This document shows positions 45,866 to 54,907 of a DNA stretch of 64,000 bases, piece after piece; the first letter of the stretch is position 1; each line of letters begins with the position of its first letter. Both the position numbers and the translations under genes were made by a program. This stretch comes from Cupriavidus sp. D39 (GTDB lineage Bacteria; Pseudomonadota; Gammaproteobacteria; Burkholderiales; Burkholderiaceae). A model generated the notes under the pieces. It was not told where the DNA came from. It ran no database searches and was given only the letters and a program-made list of their open reading frames with translations. The stretch covers positions 4,278,001 to 4,342,000 of the forward strand of contig NZ_JAPNLE010000009.1 of assembly GCF_026627925.1 (NCBI RefSeq), written 5' to 3'.

Positions 45866-46296
45866 TCAGCCTTCGCTCGGATCATAGGGCGACGCCCGGT
45901 TTTCAAGCTTCCACCTCATCTCGGCTTCCGTATCGGGACGAGGTGGGTGAATGCTGTCGATCAACCACAGTTCGCGCGGTGTTTCGCCGACATGCAACTC
46001 GAAGTGGTAGCCCCGATCCTGAACGAAGGGTGCAATCGCGGCATTCGCTTTGCGCAGCCAGGACGCCGTCCACTCGACGTCCTTGGAGATGTGCCTGGCG
46101 AATTGGTCCAGTCGGATTCTGACGAAATCGCCTCGCTCCTCGCCTCCCATGTAGAAGGAGTCTTTCGGCTGTTCATGGAACAGAACGCCTACGTAGAAGC
46201 GAGGAATGATGTAGATGTCGGCGATGCGATTTGCCATCTCCTTTTTTCTTCCGCCGTGTAGGCGCCGACTGGATGATAGATATTCCACAAAGGCAT
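45866..46296 (-). CDS. cis-CaaD-like tautomerase family protein, frameshifted near its start
   Basis: Recognised only after restoring one base in the six-T run 46242-46247 (plus strand). The joined protein starts MPLWNIYHPVGAYTAEEK, so Pro-1, the tautomerase catalytic base, follows the initiator Met. It continues EMANRIADIYIIPRFYVGVL, FHEQPKDSFYMGGEER, FVRIRLDQFARHI and FVQDRGYHFELHVGETPREL, about 143 residues. This layout is that of the cis-3-chloroacrylate dehalogenase-like tautomerases. A GGAGAC lies five bases before the ATG at 46296. The position matching cis-CaaD His-28 appears to be Tyr and the loop is short, so dehalogenase activity is not implied. Confidence 0.82.
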
Positions 46297-46474
46297 TTTT
46301 TGTCTCCATGCTTTAAAGATGCCGCGCTTATCATGTCAAAACATCTGATTCTCTTTCGAAAAAGGACGTGACATCAGTAAGGCAGCGATATCGATAGCCA
46401 AGGAAAAGACTATCGGATTAAGCCCATGTTTTTCGCAAATGCAGCATTCTTAGCGAAGGCGATGCGGCTGCCTA

Positions 46475-47878
46475 TCAGCTTCCTTTAGGTTTCAATGGTA
46501 GAGTGCCAACCGGGTCCGTAGTGATCAGTTTTTTATTAACGAATTCCTCGAAACCGGCCATCGACAGCTCCCTCCCGAATCCAGAGTTCTTGACACCGCC
46601 AAACGGTAGCTGGGGAATCGTCGAAAACGGTCGATTTACAAACACCATGCCGCTGTCAATACGCGCGGCAATCTGCTCGCCGCGCTCAAGATCGGCGGTC
46701 AGGATGGAGCCGCCGAGTCCATATTGCGTATCGTTTGCGAGCCGAATGGCTTCTTCTTCATTTGCAACAACGAAGAAAGAAGCGATAGGGCCGAAGAGCT
46801 CTTCCCGATAGATCGGGTCGCTCGTGTTGATGTTGCTAAGTATGGTGGGTTCAATATAGAACCCTTCCCGATCGATGCGATGGCCGCCACACTCGATAGC
46901 TGCGCCGGAATCAACTGCGCGCTGGATCTGGTCAAGAAGGTGATCGAGGGCTTTTTCTGACGAAATCGGCCCAAGCGTCGTATTCGCGTCCGCAGGGTCG
47001 CCAGCCTGCAGGGCGGTCATGGCCTTTTTAAAGCCGCTGAGGAATTCCTCGCCGCGCTGTTTGCCCACGACGATGATGCGTTTCGAGCCAACGCAAACCT
47101 GTCCGCAATTCAGCGTCCGTCCGATTAACGCGGTATCGATGGCCCATTCGAGTGGAGCATCCTCCAGGACGATCATGGCATCGTTGCCACCGAGTTCGAG
47201 TACGACTTTTTTCAGATTGCGCCCAGCCCGCTCAGCAACAGCGGCGCCGGCTCTTTCACTGCCCGTTAGGGTTACTCCGCGCACGCGTGGATCGTCGATG
47301 ATCCTCCCGACCTGGTCAATCGACGCGAAGACGCTGGTGTAGACCCCCGCGGGCGCACCAGCTTCTTCAAACAGTCGAGAAAACGCCAGTGCACATTGCG
47401 GCACGTTTTCGGCATGCTTCAAGATGAGTACATTGCCAACCATGAGCTGCGGAGCGGCAACGCGGGCGATCTGGTAGTACGGGTAATTCCACGGTTCGAC
47501 ACCCAGCAGGATTCCAACCGGATAAACATGGACTTTGGCGCCGGACACCTCCGGCACTTGTTGCGGCTCAAGGAACTCGTGTGCGCGCTGCGCGTAGTAG
47601 TCGAGGATATTTGCTGATAACTTCACTTCGGCGCGTGCTTCGGCGATCCTCTTTCCCATCTCCAGCGTGATAATCTGCGCATATTCTTCCGCCTTGTCTC
47701 GCAGGATAGATGCCGCCTTCGCGATAACCCGCGCACGATCCGCAACGGACCGATGCCGCCAATCCAGTTCAAAAGCACTTTGAGCCGTCGCAATAATGTC
47801 CGCGATCTCGTGGTCATTCGCGCTTTCGAACGTCTTGACTAATTTTCCTGTCGCAGGGTTGATTGTCTTGTATTCCAT
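46475..47878 (-). CDS. NAD(P)-dependent aldehyde dehydrogenase, succinate-semialdehyde dehydrogenase-like
   Basis: A 467-residue ALDH. It starts MEYKTINPATGKLVKTFESA, as in the GabD/Sad group. Catalytic residues are the Glu of KKVVLELGGNDAMIV and the Cys of LNCGQVCVGSKRIIV; NPATGK, GILLGVEPWNYPYYQIARVA and ELFGPIASFFVV also fit. It is the first gene of the minus-strand unit ALDH, tautomerase, CoA-transferase A and B, hydratase, family III CoA-transferase. It likely oxidises a dicarboxylic semialdehyde in that pathway. Confidence 0.92.
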   Translation of the reverse strand: MEYKTINPATGKLVKTFESANDHEIADIIATAQSAFELDWRHRSVADRARVIAKAASILRDKAEEYAQIITLEMGKRIAEARAEVKLSANILDYYAQRAHEFLEPQQVPEVSGAKVHVYPVGILLGVEPWNYPYYQIARVAAPQLMVGNVLILKHAENVPQCALAFSRLFEEAGAPAGVYTSVFASIDQVGRIIDDPRVRGVTLTGSERAGAAVAERAGRNLKKVVLELGGNDAMIVLEDAPLEWAIDTALIGRTLNCGQVCVGSKRIIVVGKQRGEEFLSGFKKAMTALQAGDPADANTTLGPISSEKALDHLLDQIQRAVDSGAAIECGGHRIDREGFYIEPTILSNINTSDPIYREELFGPIASFFVVANEEEAIRLANDTQYGLGGSILTADLERGEQIAARIDSGMVFVNRPFSTIPQLPFGGVKNSGFGRELSMAGFEEFVNKKLITTDPVGTLPLKPKGS

Positions 47879-48361
47879 CTAGCGCTCCTCGCTATGTCAG
47901 CAGAATATGGACGGAAAATGGAATCAGATAGCGCCCGAGCCCCTGAATTTTTTACCATCCATGCATCGTTGGCTCATTCTGGACTTGACCCTCCCGGCTG
48001 ACAATCCCATTGGGAAAGGATGCAGCGTTCACTGCTAGTTAACATGGCGCCGACGACGCAGTCTCCAAAAAAGGGATGGGCAGGGCACGTCGGTCAGTGC
48101 GCACGTGGCGTGGTCTGGTGTGGCGCGGGCGGCCACTTCCGGCGCAAACATGACGTGTCTTCCGACGGCCTGTTGGAGGCGGACGCACCGGCGGCCAGCA
48201 GTGCGGTCAGACTGAACCAGTGGCTTTAAGGGGCGATTGCGTCGCGGCGCCTCTGCCGTCGCGCGATAGTTGTGACGCCTTGTGGCAGCTACGGCTCCAC
48301 AAGATGCGGTGAAGCTTCGAATTGGTGCGCCGGCTTACGGGGCCGGTGCAACTTGACGCGC
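47879..48361. other. Intergenic region between the ALDH and LysR genes
   Basis: A 483-base gap. A 69-codon frame at 48020-48229 has no convincing ribosome site, composition or homology, so I do not call it a gene. The gap must hold the promoter of the ALDH-led unit but no clear element stands out. Confidence 0.4.
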
Positions 48362-49270
48362 TTATTTCCAGCTCTCGGCGTATTCCCTCAATTCTTTTTC
48401 AAGGTATTCCATTAGCGCCCGTTTTGCGGGTGACGGGAAATGGCTTGGAAGCGTGAGAATGTACAGGCTGTTAAGCTGCCCGACGATCCGGTACTGCGGA
48501 AGTACTTGCTGCAGATTTTGGGCGGTCGGTCCGCGCATTGCATATGTTGGCAGAATACCGATGCCCATGCCTTCCAGTACAGCATCGAGGAGAAATGGGT
48601 AGTCTGCCGATTGTAGCGTTGGCTGGATATGGACGAGCTGGCCGTCCGTATCGTCAATTCGATTTCTAAGCTCGATCGTAGACTCCTGACTTGGCGGCAA
48701 CCCGATAAAAGTCTGCGATGCGAGGTCCGCGGGGCAGTTAATCGGTCCGCGTCTATGAAAATAATCCGCGGATGCGCAAAGGACCCAGTCAATTGAACAA
48801 ACTTCACGAGCCACGTAATCCAAAGGCGGTGTTCGCTCGATCCGCAGCGCAATGTCGATTTCGGATGCGATAAGATCTTCGATCCGGTTACTGAAGGTGA
48901 TGGTCAGCGTGATTCCCGGATGAATCCGCGCGAACTCACGTAGTTTCGATCCGACAAATAACCTGCCAATGCCGGTGGGTACGCTGATGCGAATCCGCCC
49001 CGTCAGCGTGTGCCCAAGCATGTCGATGGATGCACGGGCGTTATCCAGGTCATCCAGCATACGCCGTCCGCTGGCGTAGAGCACCTGACCCGCTTCGGTC
49101 AGCTCGAAACTGCGCGCCGATCTTCGAACAAGTTGCGCTCTCGTTTCACGCTCGAGAACCTTGAGTCTCTGGCTGATGTTTGACTTGGACATATTGAGCT
49201 TGCGCGCGGCTGCGGCCAAGCCGTGACACTCCACAATCTCAATAAACAACGTGATCAGATTCAGGTCCAT
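48362..49270 (-). CDS. LysR-type transcriptional regulator
   Basis: A 302-residue LTTR starting MDLNLITLFIEIVECHGLAA. The HTH segment is LNMSKSNISQRLKVLERETR, followed by LVRRSARSFELTEAGQVLYA. The effector domain includes GRIRISVPTGIGRLFVGSKL and LDAVLEGMGIGILPTYAMRG. It matches the CrgA/DsdC-like group that begins with an acidic recognition-helix region. It lies upstream of, and on the same strand as, the ALDH-led catabolic unit and is its likely regulator. Its GC content is lower than that of the first 40 kb. Confidence 0.9.
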   Translation of the reverse strand: MDLNLITLFIEIVECHGLAAAARKLNMSKSNISQRLKVLERETRAQLVRRSARSFELTEAGQVLYASGRRMLDDLDNARASIDMLGHTLTGRIRISVPTGIGRLFVGSKLREFARIHPGITLTITFSNRIEDLIASEIDIALRIERTPPLDYVAREVCSIDWVLCASADYFHRRGPINCPADLASQTFIGLPPSQESTIELRNRIDDTDGQLVHIQPTLQSADYPFLLDAVLEGMGIGILPTYAMRGPTAQNLQQVLPQYRIVGQLNSLYILTLPSHFPSPAKRALMEYLEKELREYAESWK

Positions 49271-49785
49271 TCGGGGTACTCGATGAGTAGCTGAACCGCG
49301 AGCGCTTTCGCGTTGGGGCCGCGCCTTCTCAAGGCTCGACCTGGATTGCAAGCGCCTTATTGATGCTCCATCCGTCAGCAGAGATATTACTCTTGCGGCG
49401 CTCTGACATCCTGTGTGCACACTGGTAGCTAAAGCAGGTCAGGACGCGTTCATGTTGTCAGATGCGTCCGAACTGAGCGTCGGCCAAGGCCGATGTCACG
49501 ACGACGACCATAGTTCTTCGAAGATCTCTTACCGAAGTGGAAGGGATCTTCGAGCGCTCATTTCAGGGCGATGGGGAACGAGCGTAGATGGCCGGCAAGC
49601 GTTAGCCAAGCCAGCCAAGCATCGCGCCCGCCGCTCCGCCAGCAAGATAACCGTGATTCTCGCAATCCAACTTGACAGTCGATAGTTCGACGTATAGCCT
49701 TGATTGCAGTCGCAATTAAGGTTGGAAGACCTTGCCATGTTTGACACAGTAGCTAACACCGCTACTCGAGCGAAGGAGAAAGCAC
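49271..49785. other. Intergenic region before the alcohol dehydrogenase gene
   Basis: A 515-base divergent gap with no gene. TTGACA at 49672-49677 with TATAGC at 49693-49698 (15-base spacing) is the best promoter candidate. It is followed directly by a dyad at 49700-49719. The CAAGCCAGCCAAGC stretch near 49608 is a minor local repeat. Confidence 0.45.
49700..49719. promoter_or_regulatory. Near-perfect dyad at the alcohol dehydrogenase promoter
   Basis: TTGATTGC at 49700-49707 and GCAATTAA at 49712-49719 match at 7 of 8 positions around a four-base centre. The dyad sits immediately downstream of the candidate -10, where a repressor would block transcription. The TetR protein encoded at 50855 is the likely ligand-responsive binder. 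Confidence 0.5.
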
Positions 49786-50805
49786 ATGAAGGCCCTGGTC
49801 ATCGAACACAACGGCGAACCGTCGGCAGTAGTCCACTTGCGTGATTTGCCCGAACCCATGCCTGGGCCAACGGAAGTCCGCGTGAGGATGCTCCTGGCGC
49901 CCGTGCACCCGTCCGACTTGCACATCATCCGTGGACGTTTCGCCCCTCAGCGTCGGCCAAAACTGCCCGCTTCGCCCGGGTCCGAGGGCGTCGGAATCAT
50001 CGACGCCGTGGGCAGCGACGTGCCGCGCACGCGGGTCGGAGAGCGCGTCGTTCTGCTGGATGTGCCCGGGACCTGGCGAGAGCAAGTCATCAGTCCGGCC
50101 GACCGCGCGATAGCTGTACCGGCGGCGGTCTCCGACGAGGACGCCGCACAGGCCCTGATCAACCCGATGACGGCATGGGCAATGACAGTGGTGGAGCACC
50201 AGCTTGGACGCGGCGACTGGCTTGTCCAGAGCGCGGCCGGCTCGACGGTCGGTCGCTTCGTGCTGCAGATCGCGAAAGCGCAGGGATTCCGCACCATCAA
50301 CCTGGTACGCCGTGAAGAGCAGGTCGCCGAGATCCGTGAACTCGGCGGTGACATCGTGCTGTGCACCGCGGACGAAAGCTGGCCCGAGCAACTGAAGAAG
50401 GCCGCCGGCGGCAATGGCATCGCGAGGGCGATCGACTGCGTTGCCGGCCGCACCGGCGCCACGCTTGCGCGTCAGTTGGCCCAGAACGGACGCCTGCTCG
50501 TCTATGGAGCCCTGTCGTCGCACCGCCAGTCCGACCCGGCAGCCTTCGAGATGCCGGTTTTCGCCCCGGCGCTGGTCTACTCAAGTGCCGAGGTGCGCGG
50601 CTGGTTCATCTACTCATGGCTCGCACGCCAGGGGGTGAGTGAAGGCAGCCGGATGTTGCGCAGTCTGCTCGATCTTATGGCCGAGGGCCGCTTGAAGCCG
50701 CCTGCGGCGCGCCGCTACCACGTTGATGACGCACTCGAAGCTTTCACGGCCGCGGAGCGCGCCGGAGACAACGCCAAACCGCTGCTGGCATTCGCGCAGG
50801 GCTGA
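49786..50805 (+). CDS. Zinc-independent MDR-family alcohol dehydrogenase/2-enoyl reductase-like protein
   Basis: A 339-residue medium-chain dehydrogenase. It starts MKALVIEHNGEPSAVVHLRD. The GroES-like half includes LAPVHPSDLHIIRGRF and ASPGSEGVGIIDAVGSDVPR. The Rossmann half contains WLVQSAAGSTVGRFVLQIAK. The NPMTAWAM and AAGSTVGR wording is that of MECR/trans-2-enoyl reductase and quinone oxidoreductase-like members, and the usual structural-zinc cysteines are absent. It is the first gene of a unit with TetR and YciI-repeat genes. Confidence 0.88.
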   Translation: MKALVIEHNGEPSAVVHLRDLPEPMPGPTEVRVRMLLAPVHPSDLHIIRGRFAPQRRPKLPASPGSEGVGIIDAVGSDVPRTRVGERVVLLDVPGTWREQVISPADRAIAVPAAVSDEDAAQALINPMTAWAMTVVEHQLGRGDWLVQSAAGSTVGRFVLQIAKAQGFRTINLVRREEQVAEIRELGGDIVLCTADESWPEQLKKAAGGNGIARAIDCVAGRTGATLARQLAQNGRLLVYGALSSHRQSDPAAFEMPVFAPALVYSSAEVRGWFIYSWLARQGVSEGSRMLRSLLDLMAEGRLKPPAARRYHVDDALEAFTAAERAGDNAKPLLAFAQG

Positions 50806-50854
50806 GCTTCGCCTGTGTCACCGTTATGCGCAGTCCCCGTTTTTGGAGAAGACC

Positions 50855-51442
50855 ATGGTGTATGTAAAACGCGAGCAATCCGATGAAAACCGCGAAGTGC
50901 TGCTGGCCACGGCCAGCCGGCTGTTTCGCGAGCGAGGCATCGATGGCGTGGGCGTCGCGGAAATCGCGCGTGAAGCCGGGCTGACGCACGGGGCGCTGTA
51001 CGCACATTTCCGCTCGAAGGACGATCTGGCGACGGAAGCCTTTACGCAGGCCCTGGCGCTGAGCCGCGAAGCATTCCGGGGCGAGGGAACGCGCCGCAAG
51101 CACAGCGTGTCGGGGTATCTCGACTATCTGCTTTCGCCGCTCAACCGCGACGAACCGGGCATGAGTTGTCCAATGACGGCGTCGGCGAGCGAAATCGGGC
51201 GGCACGGAAAGGACATCAGCGCGCGGTTCGCCAAAGGGTTTCAGGAGAAGGCGAGCGCATTCGAGGCCGTAATGGACGAAGCCATTCCCGAGGCTGAACG
51301 GCGCCGCCTGGGGCTGGCCATCGTCGCCGCGGAAATCGGAGCTATGGCCGCCGCCCGGGCCGTCGCCAAAAGCGACCCTTCGTTGTCCGATGAAATATTG
51401 AAGGCGGTGCATGCCATGCTGGTGAAAGCATCGAAGGGGTAG
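50855..51442 (+). CDS. TetR-family transcriptional regulator
   Basis: A 195-residue regulator. Its N-terminal HTH is LLATASRLFRERGIDGVGVA, EIAREAGLTHGALYAHFRSK. The C-terminal domain has GMSCPMTASASEIGRHGKDI, typical of the group controlling oxidoreductases. The ATG at 50855 has TTGGAGAAG upstream. It is encoded 49 bases after the alcohol dehydrogenase and is likely its repressor, acting at the dyad at 49700-49719. Confidence 0.92.
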   Translation: MVYVKREQSDENREVLLATASRLFRERGIDGVGVAEIAREAGLTHGALYAHFRSKDDLATEAFTQALALSREAFRGEGTRRKHSVSGYLDYLLSPLNRDEPGMSCPMTASASEIGRHGKDISARFAKGFQEKASAFEAVMDEAIPEAERRRLGLAIVAAEIGAMAAARAVAKSDPSLSDEILKAVHAMLVKASKG

Positions 51443-51526
51443 TGAAGCAGCAGCTTATCGTCTGCATTGACGAACACTAAGCAACCATCCGCACCATCAG
51501 CCGTACTCCAAACTCAAGGAAACATC

Positions 51527-52345
51527 GTGTTGCAAGATCTGTCGCGCCGCCACTTCCTCGTATCCGCCGCCGCAGGCGCCGCAAGCCTCGCGCTTGCCGG
51601 CATGGCCTCGGCCACGGCAGCATCCCCGCTTCCCACGCTGTCTGAAGTCCTGGCAGGAGATTCAGGCTCAATGACAATCGTGAACTACGCGACGTATGTT
51701 ACGGACCGGGGCAGGGTGGACGCGTCCCGAGCGGAACATCAGGTTTACGCGGATGCGCTTCGCGAGCACGACCGGCTAGTGATGGGCGGCCCCCTGCTCG
51801 GCGATGACGGGCGGCCCAGCGGCGTCCTGCTCGTTTATGAGGTGGCGTCGAAACAGCAAGCCGAGACCTTGGCGCAAAGCGATCCGTTCGTTCAGCAAGG
51901 TGCGATTGCGAACTATCGTCTGGGCGAGTGGAACGTGCTCGACAGGAACATTGAGTTGCTCGCTGCCGCGCTCGTCCCGGAGGATCGGCGTGCTCAGCCC
52001 AAGGAGCCTCGTGCATCTGGCGCTACGCCAGTCGCATCGGACGCGCATGCCGCGCGGCTCTACGTCAGTTACGTGAAATACGTTTCCGACTCGGCGCGTG
52101 TCGAGCGGGTGAGGGCGGCCCACCAATCGTATGCACAGGCGATCAAGGCGAACGGCGGGCTGATCATGGCGGGTCCTTTTGCAGACGACTCGGGCGCCAT
52201 GTACATTTATCGGGCGCGGTCGAAAGATGAAGCGATGGCGCTGGTACAAAAGGACCCGTATCATGCCGAGGGTGTGTTCGAATCGTATGCGCTTTCGGAG
52301 TGGCGGCTGTTTGGTTTGAATGCGGGATTGATCCAGAGCCGTTGA
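51527..52345 (+). CDS. Tat-exported protein with two YciI domains
   Basis: A 272-residue protein from a GTG at 51527 with AAGGAAAC upstream; an in-frame ATG at 51467 is the alternative. The twin-arginine signal is LSRRHFLVSAAAGAASLALA. Two tandem YciI-like ferredoxin-fold domains follow. The first includes VNYATYVTDRGRVDASRAEH, the second VSYVKYVSDSARVERVRAAH, each ending in an SDPF or KDPY and EW motif. YciI proteins are usually cytosolic and single-domain; export of a tandem form is unusual. It is linked to the alcohol dehydrogenase and TetR genes. Confidence 0.83.
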   Translation: MLQDLSRRHFLVSAAAGAASLALAGMASATAASPLPTLSEVLAGDSGSMTIVNYATYVTDRGRVDASRAEHQVYADALREHDRLVMGGPLLGDDGRPSGVLLVYEVASKQQAETLAQSDPFVQQGAIANYRLGEWNVLDRNIELLAAALVPEDRRAQPKEPRASGATPVASDAHAARLYVSYVKYVSDSARVERVRAAHQSYAQAIKANGGLIMAGPFADDSGAMYIYRARSKDEAMALVQKDPYHAEGVFESYALSEWRLFGLNAGLIQSR

Positions 52346-52575
52346 AGCGCATGCTACCCAGCACCGCCTACGTGCGCGGGCAGCTGAAGAAGCTGGGCTG
52401 ACGCTTACTCTATGGCGCGCAGTGCGCGATGGATCAAAAGTGAGGTGCTGGATTAAGCCACGAATCTCGCCCGGCGAAGGCCTCATCCCTTCGCGTTGGT
52501 GCCGGCGCGGCTCACGATGCTGGCTGGCGGCTCGTCGCGGTAGTGTAATGGTGCAGCGAGGGTGCCGAGGGCACA

Positions 52576-53433
52576 TCAGTATTGGTAGTGCAGCGAAAGA
52601 TCGACGACCGTATTGGTCGCCTTCTGCGTGATCGGACTGTGCGCCGCCGAGCCAGCGAGTTGGCCGACCGCAACGTCGCCGGTGACAAACCAATGCTCGC
52701 GAAAGAACCAGATCGCGGAGATGCCCGCGCCGTATGACTTGAGGCCCGCATCGGCCTTGTATTGCGGATAGCCCGAGCGCGTCGCCTGAGCCGAGGTGAC
52801 GCCGAACCACCGGCTCATGTAGCGCGCATCACCGAAGGTGACGGTAGGGCCGGCAAACCAGAAAAAGCGCTCCGAGCTGCCGGGCAGCGGCAGGTAGGCG
52901 CCGATATCGCCGATCCAGCCGTCGGTGCCGCCCAGGCTGCGCCGCACATCGATGCGCACCACCAAGGGGAATGACGCTGACACCACATACTCGCCAAAGA
53001 GCTTGGTCTCGACTGCAAAATTGATGTTGCCTAGTCCGTTGAGACGGCCGGGATCGTCGGCCATGCGCCGGCCCAGGTTGTAGCCTATCGCCACCCCCGC
53101 GCGCCAGTGGTTCGCCCGCAGCAGGTTCACGCCGATGCCCTCACCGGCGGAAACAAAGAACAGGTCGCGGTAGCGGATATCGAAGCTGGGGCCCGCGAGC
53201 ACGTGATAGCGCAGGGTACCTTCGTAATACGGTCGCAGGCTGGCGGCGGCCCCAACCTGGACCTGCCAGTCGGGCACCTTCGCCTCGTACAGTTTCATCA
53301 ACGGGACACCGGCCGAATATTGCCACTCGGCCAGCGGCGACGGTGTCTGCGCGCGAGCGCTCGAAGCGGCAGCCGCCAGGCCCACCAGCAGGGCAGCCGG
53401 CCACCGGGCCGCAGTATTGCTGTTATCCGCCAT
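52576..53433 (-). CDS. MipA/OmpV-family outer-membrane protein
   Basis: A 285-residue beta-barrel protein with a signal peptide (WPAALLVGLAAAASSARAQT). Family stretches are YSAGVPLMKLYEAKVPDWQV, RYHVLAGPSFDIRYRDLFFV and GIGVNLLRANHWRAGVAIGY. Its end, VDLSLHYQY, is a terminal aromatic beta strand. It is alone on the minus strand, 230 bases past the convergent YciI gene. It probably sits in the outer membrane as a scaffold or porin; the ligand is unknown. Confidence 0.88.
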   Translation of the reverse strand: MADNSNTAARWPAALLVGLAAAASSARAQTPSPLAEWQYSAGVPLMKLYEAKVPDWQVQVGAAASLRPYYEGTLRYHVLAGPSFDIRYRDLFFVSAGEGIGVNLLRANHWRAGVAIGYNLGRRMADDPGRLNGLGNINFAVETKLFGEYVVSASFPLVVRIDVRRSLGGTDGWIGDIGAYLPLPGSSERFFWFAGPTVTFGDARYMSRWFGVTSAQATRSGYPQYKADAGLKSYGAGISAIWFFREHWFVTGDVAVGQLAGSAAHSPITQKATNTVVDLSLHYQY

Positions 53434-54053
53434 TCGTCCTCCGTCACTGGGCTGATTGGCCGCGCATAAAGCCGGGCCTGTCGCCGACTAGCTCCATCGA
53501 GCCTCGGCGCCCGGAGCAAAGGGCATTCGGGTATGTCTTCCTGCTTCAGGATGTCACGCTTCCTTTGCGTTAAGACTACAAAATCCCTGCGGCTTTTTCA
53601 AAGCGCCGTTACGCCGCGGTGGTGCGCCCGGGGGCGGCGGTGCCGGCGCCGCCATACTTTGCGTCCGCCGACCTAGCGGGCTAAATTGCGAAGAAAGGCC
53701 CGCCACCGGCACGAAGCCGTGAGGCCGGGCACGCCGGAAGCCGTCACGGTCGGCAGATCGGGAGACTGCGGTAGGCGCTTGTGCGACGCGATTGCCAGGG
53801 CCGGCAGCTTGCCGCCGCGGGTCCAGGACGACCCAGGCGCCCGCCGACCAACGCCCCCTTTCTCCAACATCAGCCAGAAGACCGTCCTCCCGGAGCAGCA
53901 CAAGAGCGCAATCCAAAGAACCCTTTCACCGGCGAGGATCAGTAGTTCGCTGCGGACACTTAGATTCGCCCCAAGCCGGATCTAGCCGTTACGCAGCTTG
54001 CTTGTCAAGCCTCTTCGTTTTGCCAGGCGCTAGAATGTGGAATTCCGGCCGGC
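53434..54053. other. Region of gene debris between the MipA-like gene and the SulP remnant
   Basis: A 620-base region without an intact gene. It contains a short Bug-protein remnant on the minus strand (see next entry), and the upstream reading frames are broken. No repeat or insertion-sequence end is seen. Confidence 0.5.
53706..53813 (-). pseudogene. Bug/TctC solute-binding protein remnant
   Basis: About 36 codons read GKLPALAIASHKRLPQSPDL then PTVTASGVPGLTAS. This matches the conserved central-to-late segment of Bug proteins (GKLRALAV, RxPxxPDLPT, AGVPG). Flanking codons do not continue the homology, so it is a short decayed fragment. Confidence 0.65.
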
Positions 54054-54830
54054 ATGGGTTACGCCGAAGCGGCGCATTTGCCCGCCATCACCGGGCTCTA
54101 CGCCAGCCTTGCGGCTCTCGTCGCCTACGCCGCGTTCGGGCCTAGCCGCATTCTGGTCCTTGGCCCCGACTCCGCGCTGGCCGCGTTGATCGCCTCCATC
54201 GTGTTGCCGTTGGCTGGCGCCCACCCAGAGAGGGCGGCGATGCTCGCCGGCATGCTTGCGATCCTGTCGGGATCGCTGTGCATCGGGGTAGGACTGCAAT
54301 ACGCGGTGAACCGCAACCAGGAACTGATCGCCCTGGGCGCTGCCAATTTGGCTGCGGGCCTGCTGCAGGGTTTCCCCGTGACGAGCAGTTCGTCACGCAC
54401 CCCGGTTGCCGAAGCCGCCGGCGCGCGGACGCAGCTCACCAGCGTGATTGCCGCGCTGAGCGTTGCCATGCTGCTGCTGTTCGCCCCCGCGCTCTTCCGC
54501 ACCTTGCCCAATGCGGCGCTGGGCGCCGTGGTTGTCGCGGCTTGTCTCGGCCTGTTCGAGATACGGAGCGTGGCGCGTTTGCTGCGCCTTCGCCCCAGCG
54601 AGTTCGCCCGGTCGATGGCCTGCTTTGCGTGCGTCTCGTGCAGCGCTTTCACGTGGCTGCTCCACGGCAATTGCAAGGCTGGCGTCCATGCAAAATCGGA
54701 CGTCGCAGATCGCGATGCGACGACCGTCAATTTAGTCCCTGAGCGCGAGTTCGTAGCGTGCGAAGGACAACGCGCCCTTCTGCACGTAGCTGTGCGACGC
54801 AAAGCCGAAGCTGGCACGCCGCCTAGCTGA
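54054..54830 (+). pseudogene. SulP-family anion transporter remnant with internal deletion
   Basis: Opens in the middle of a SulP first helix (MGYAEAAHLPAITGLYASLA, then FGPSRILVLGPDSALAALIA). After LSGSLCIGVG it jumps to NQELIALGAANLAAGLLQGF, skipping about 150 residues of membrane helices. The signature SSSSRTPVAEAAGARTQLTS follows. It ends at SMACFACV and continues with unrelated sequence, so the C-terminal helices and STAS domain are missing. It lacks its normal N-terminus, middle and end, so it is non-functional. Confidence 0.85.
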
Positions 54831-54907
54831 GGCTGTTGCTGACCGGGGGCCACAAGACGCACTTGGATTTCTCAATAGCGGTCGCTCCGTTGCATTGACT
54901 CGCCATC

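Noticed and set aside
45866..46296. Function as a cis-3-chloroacrylate dehalogenase feeding malonate semialdehyde to the mdc genes
   Set aside because: Attractive given the malonate locus, but the residue matching His-28 appears to be Tyr, the loop is short, and the mdc genes are 20 kb away.
48020..48229. 69-codon frame between the ALDH and LysR genes
   Set aside because: No ribosome site, no recognisable domain and no coding-like composition.
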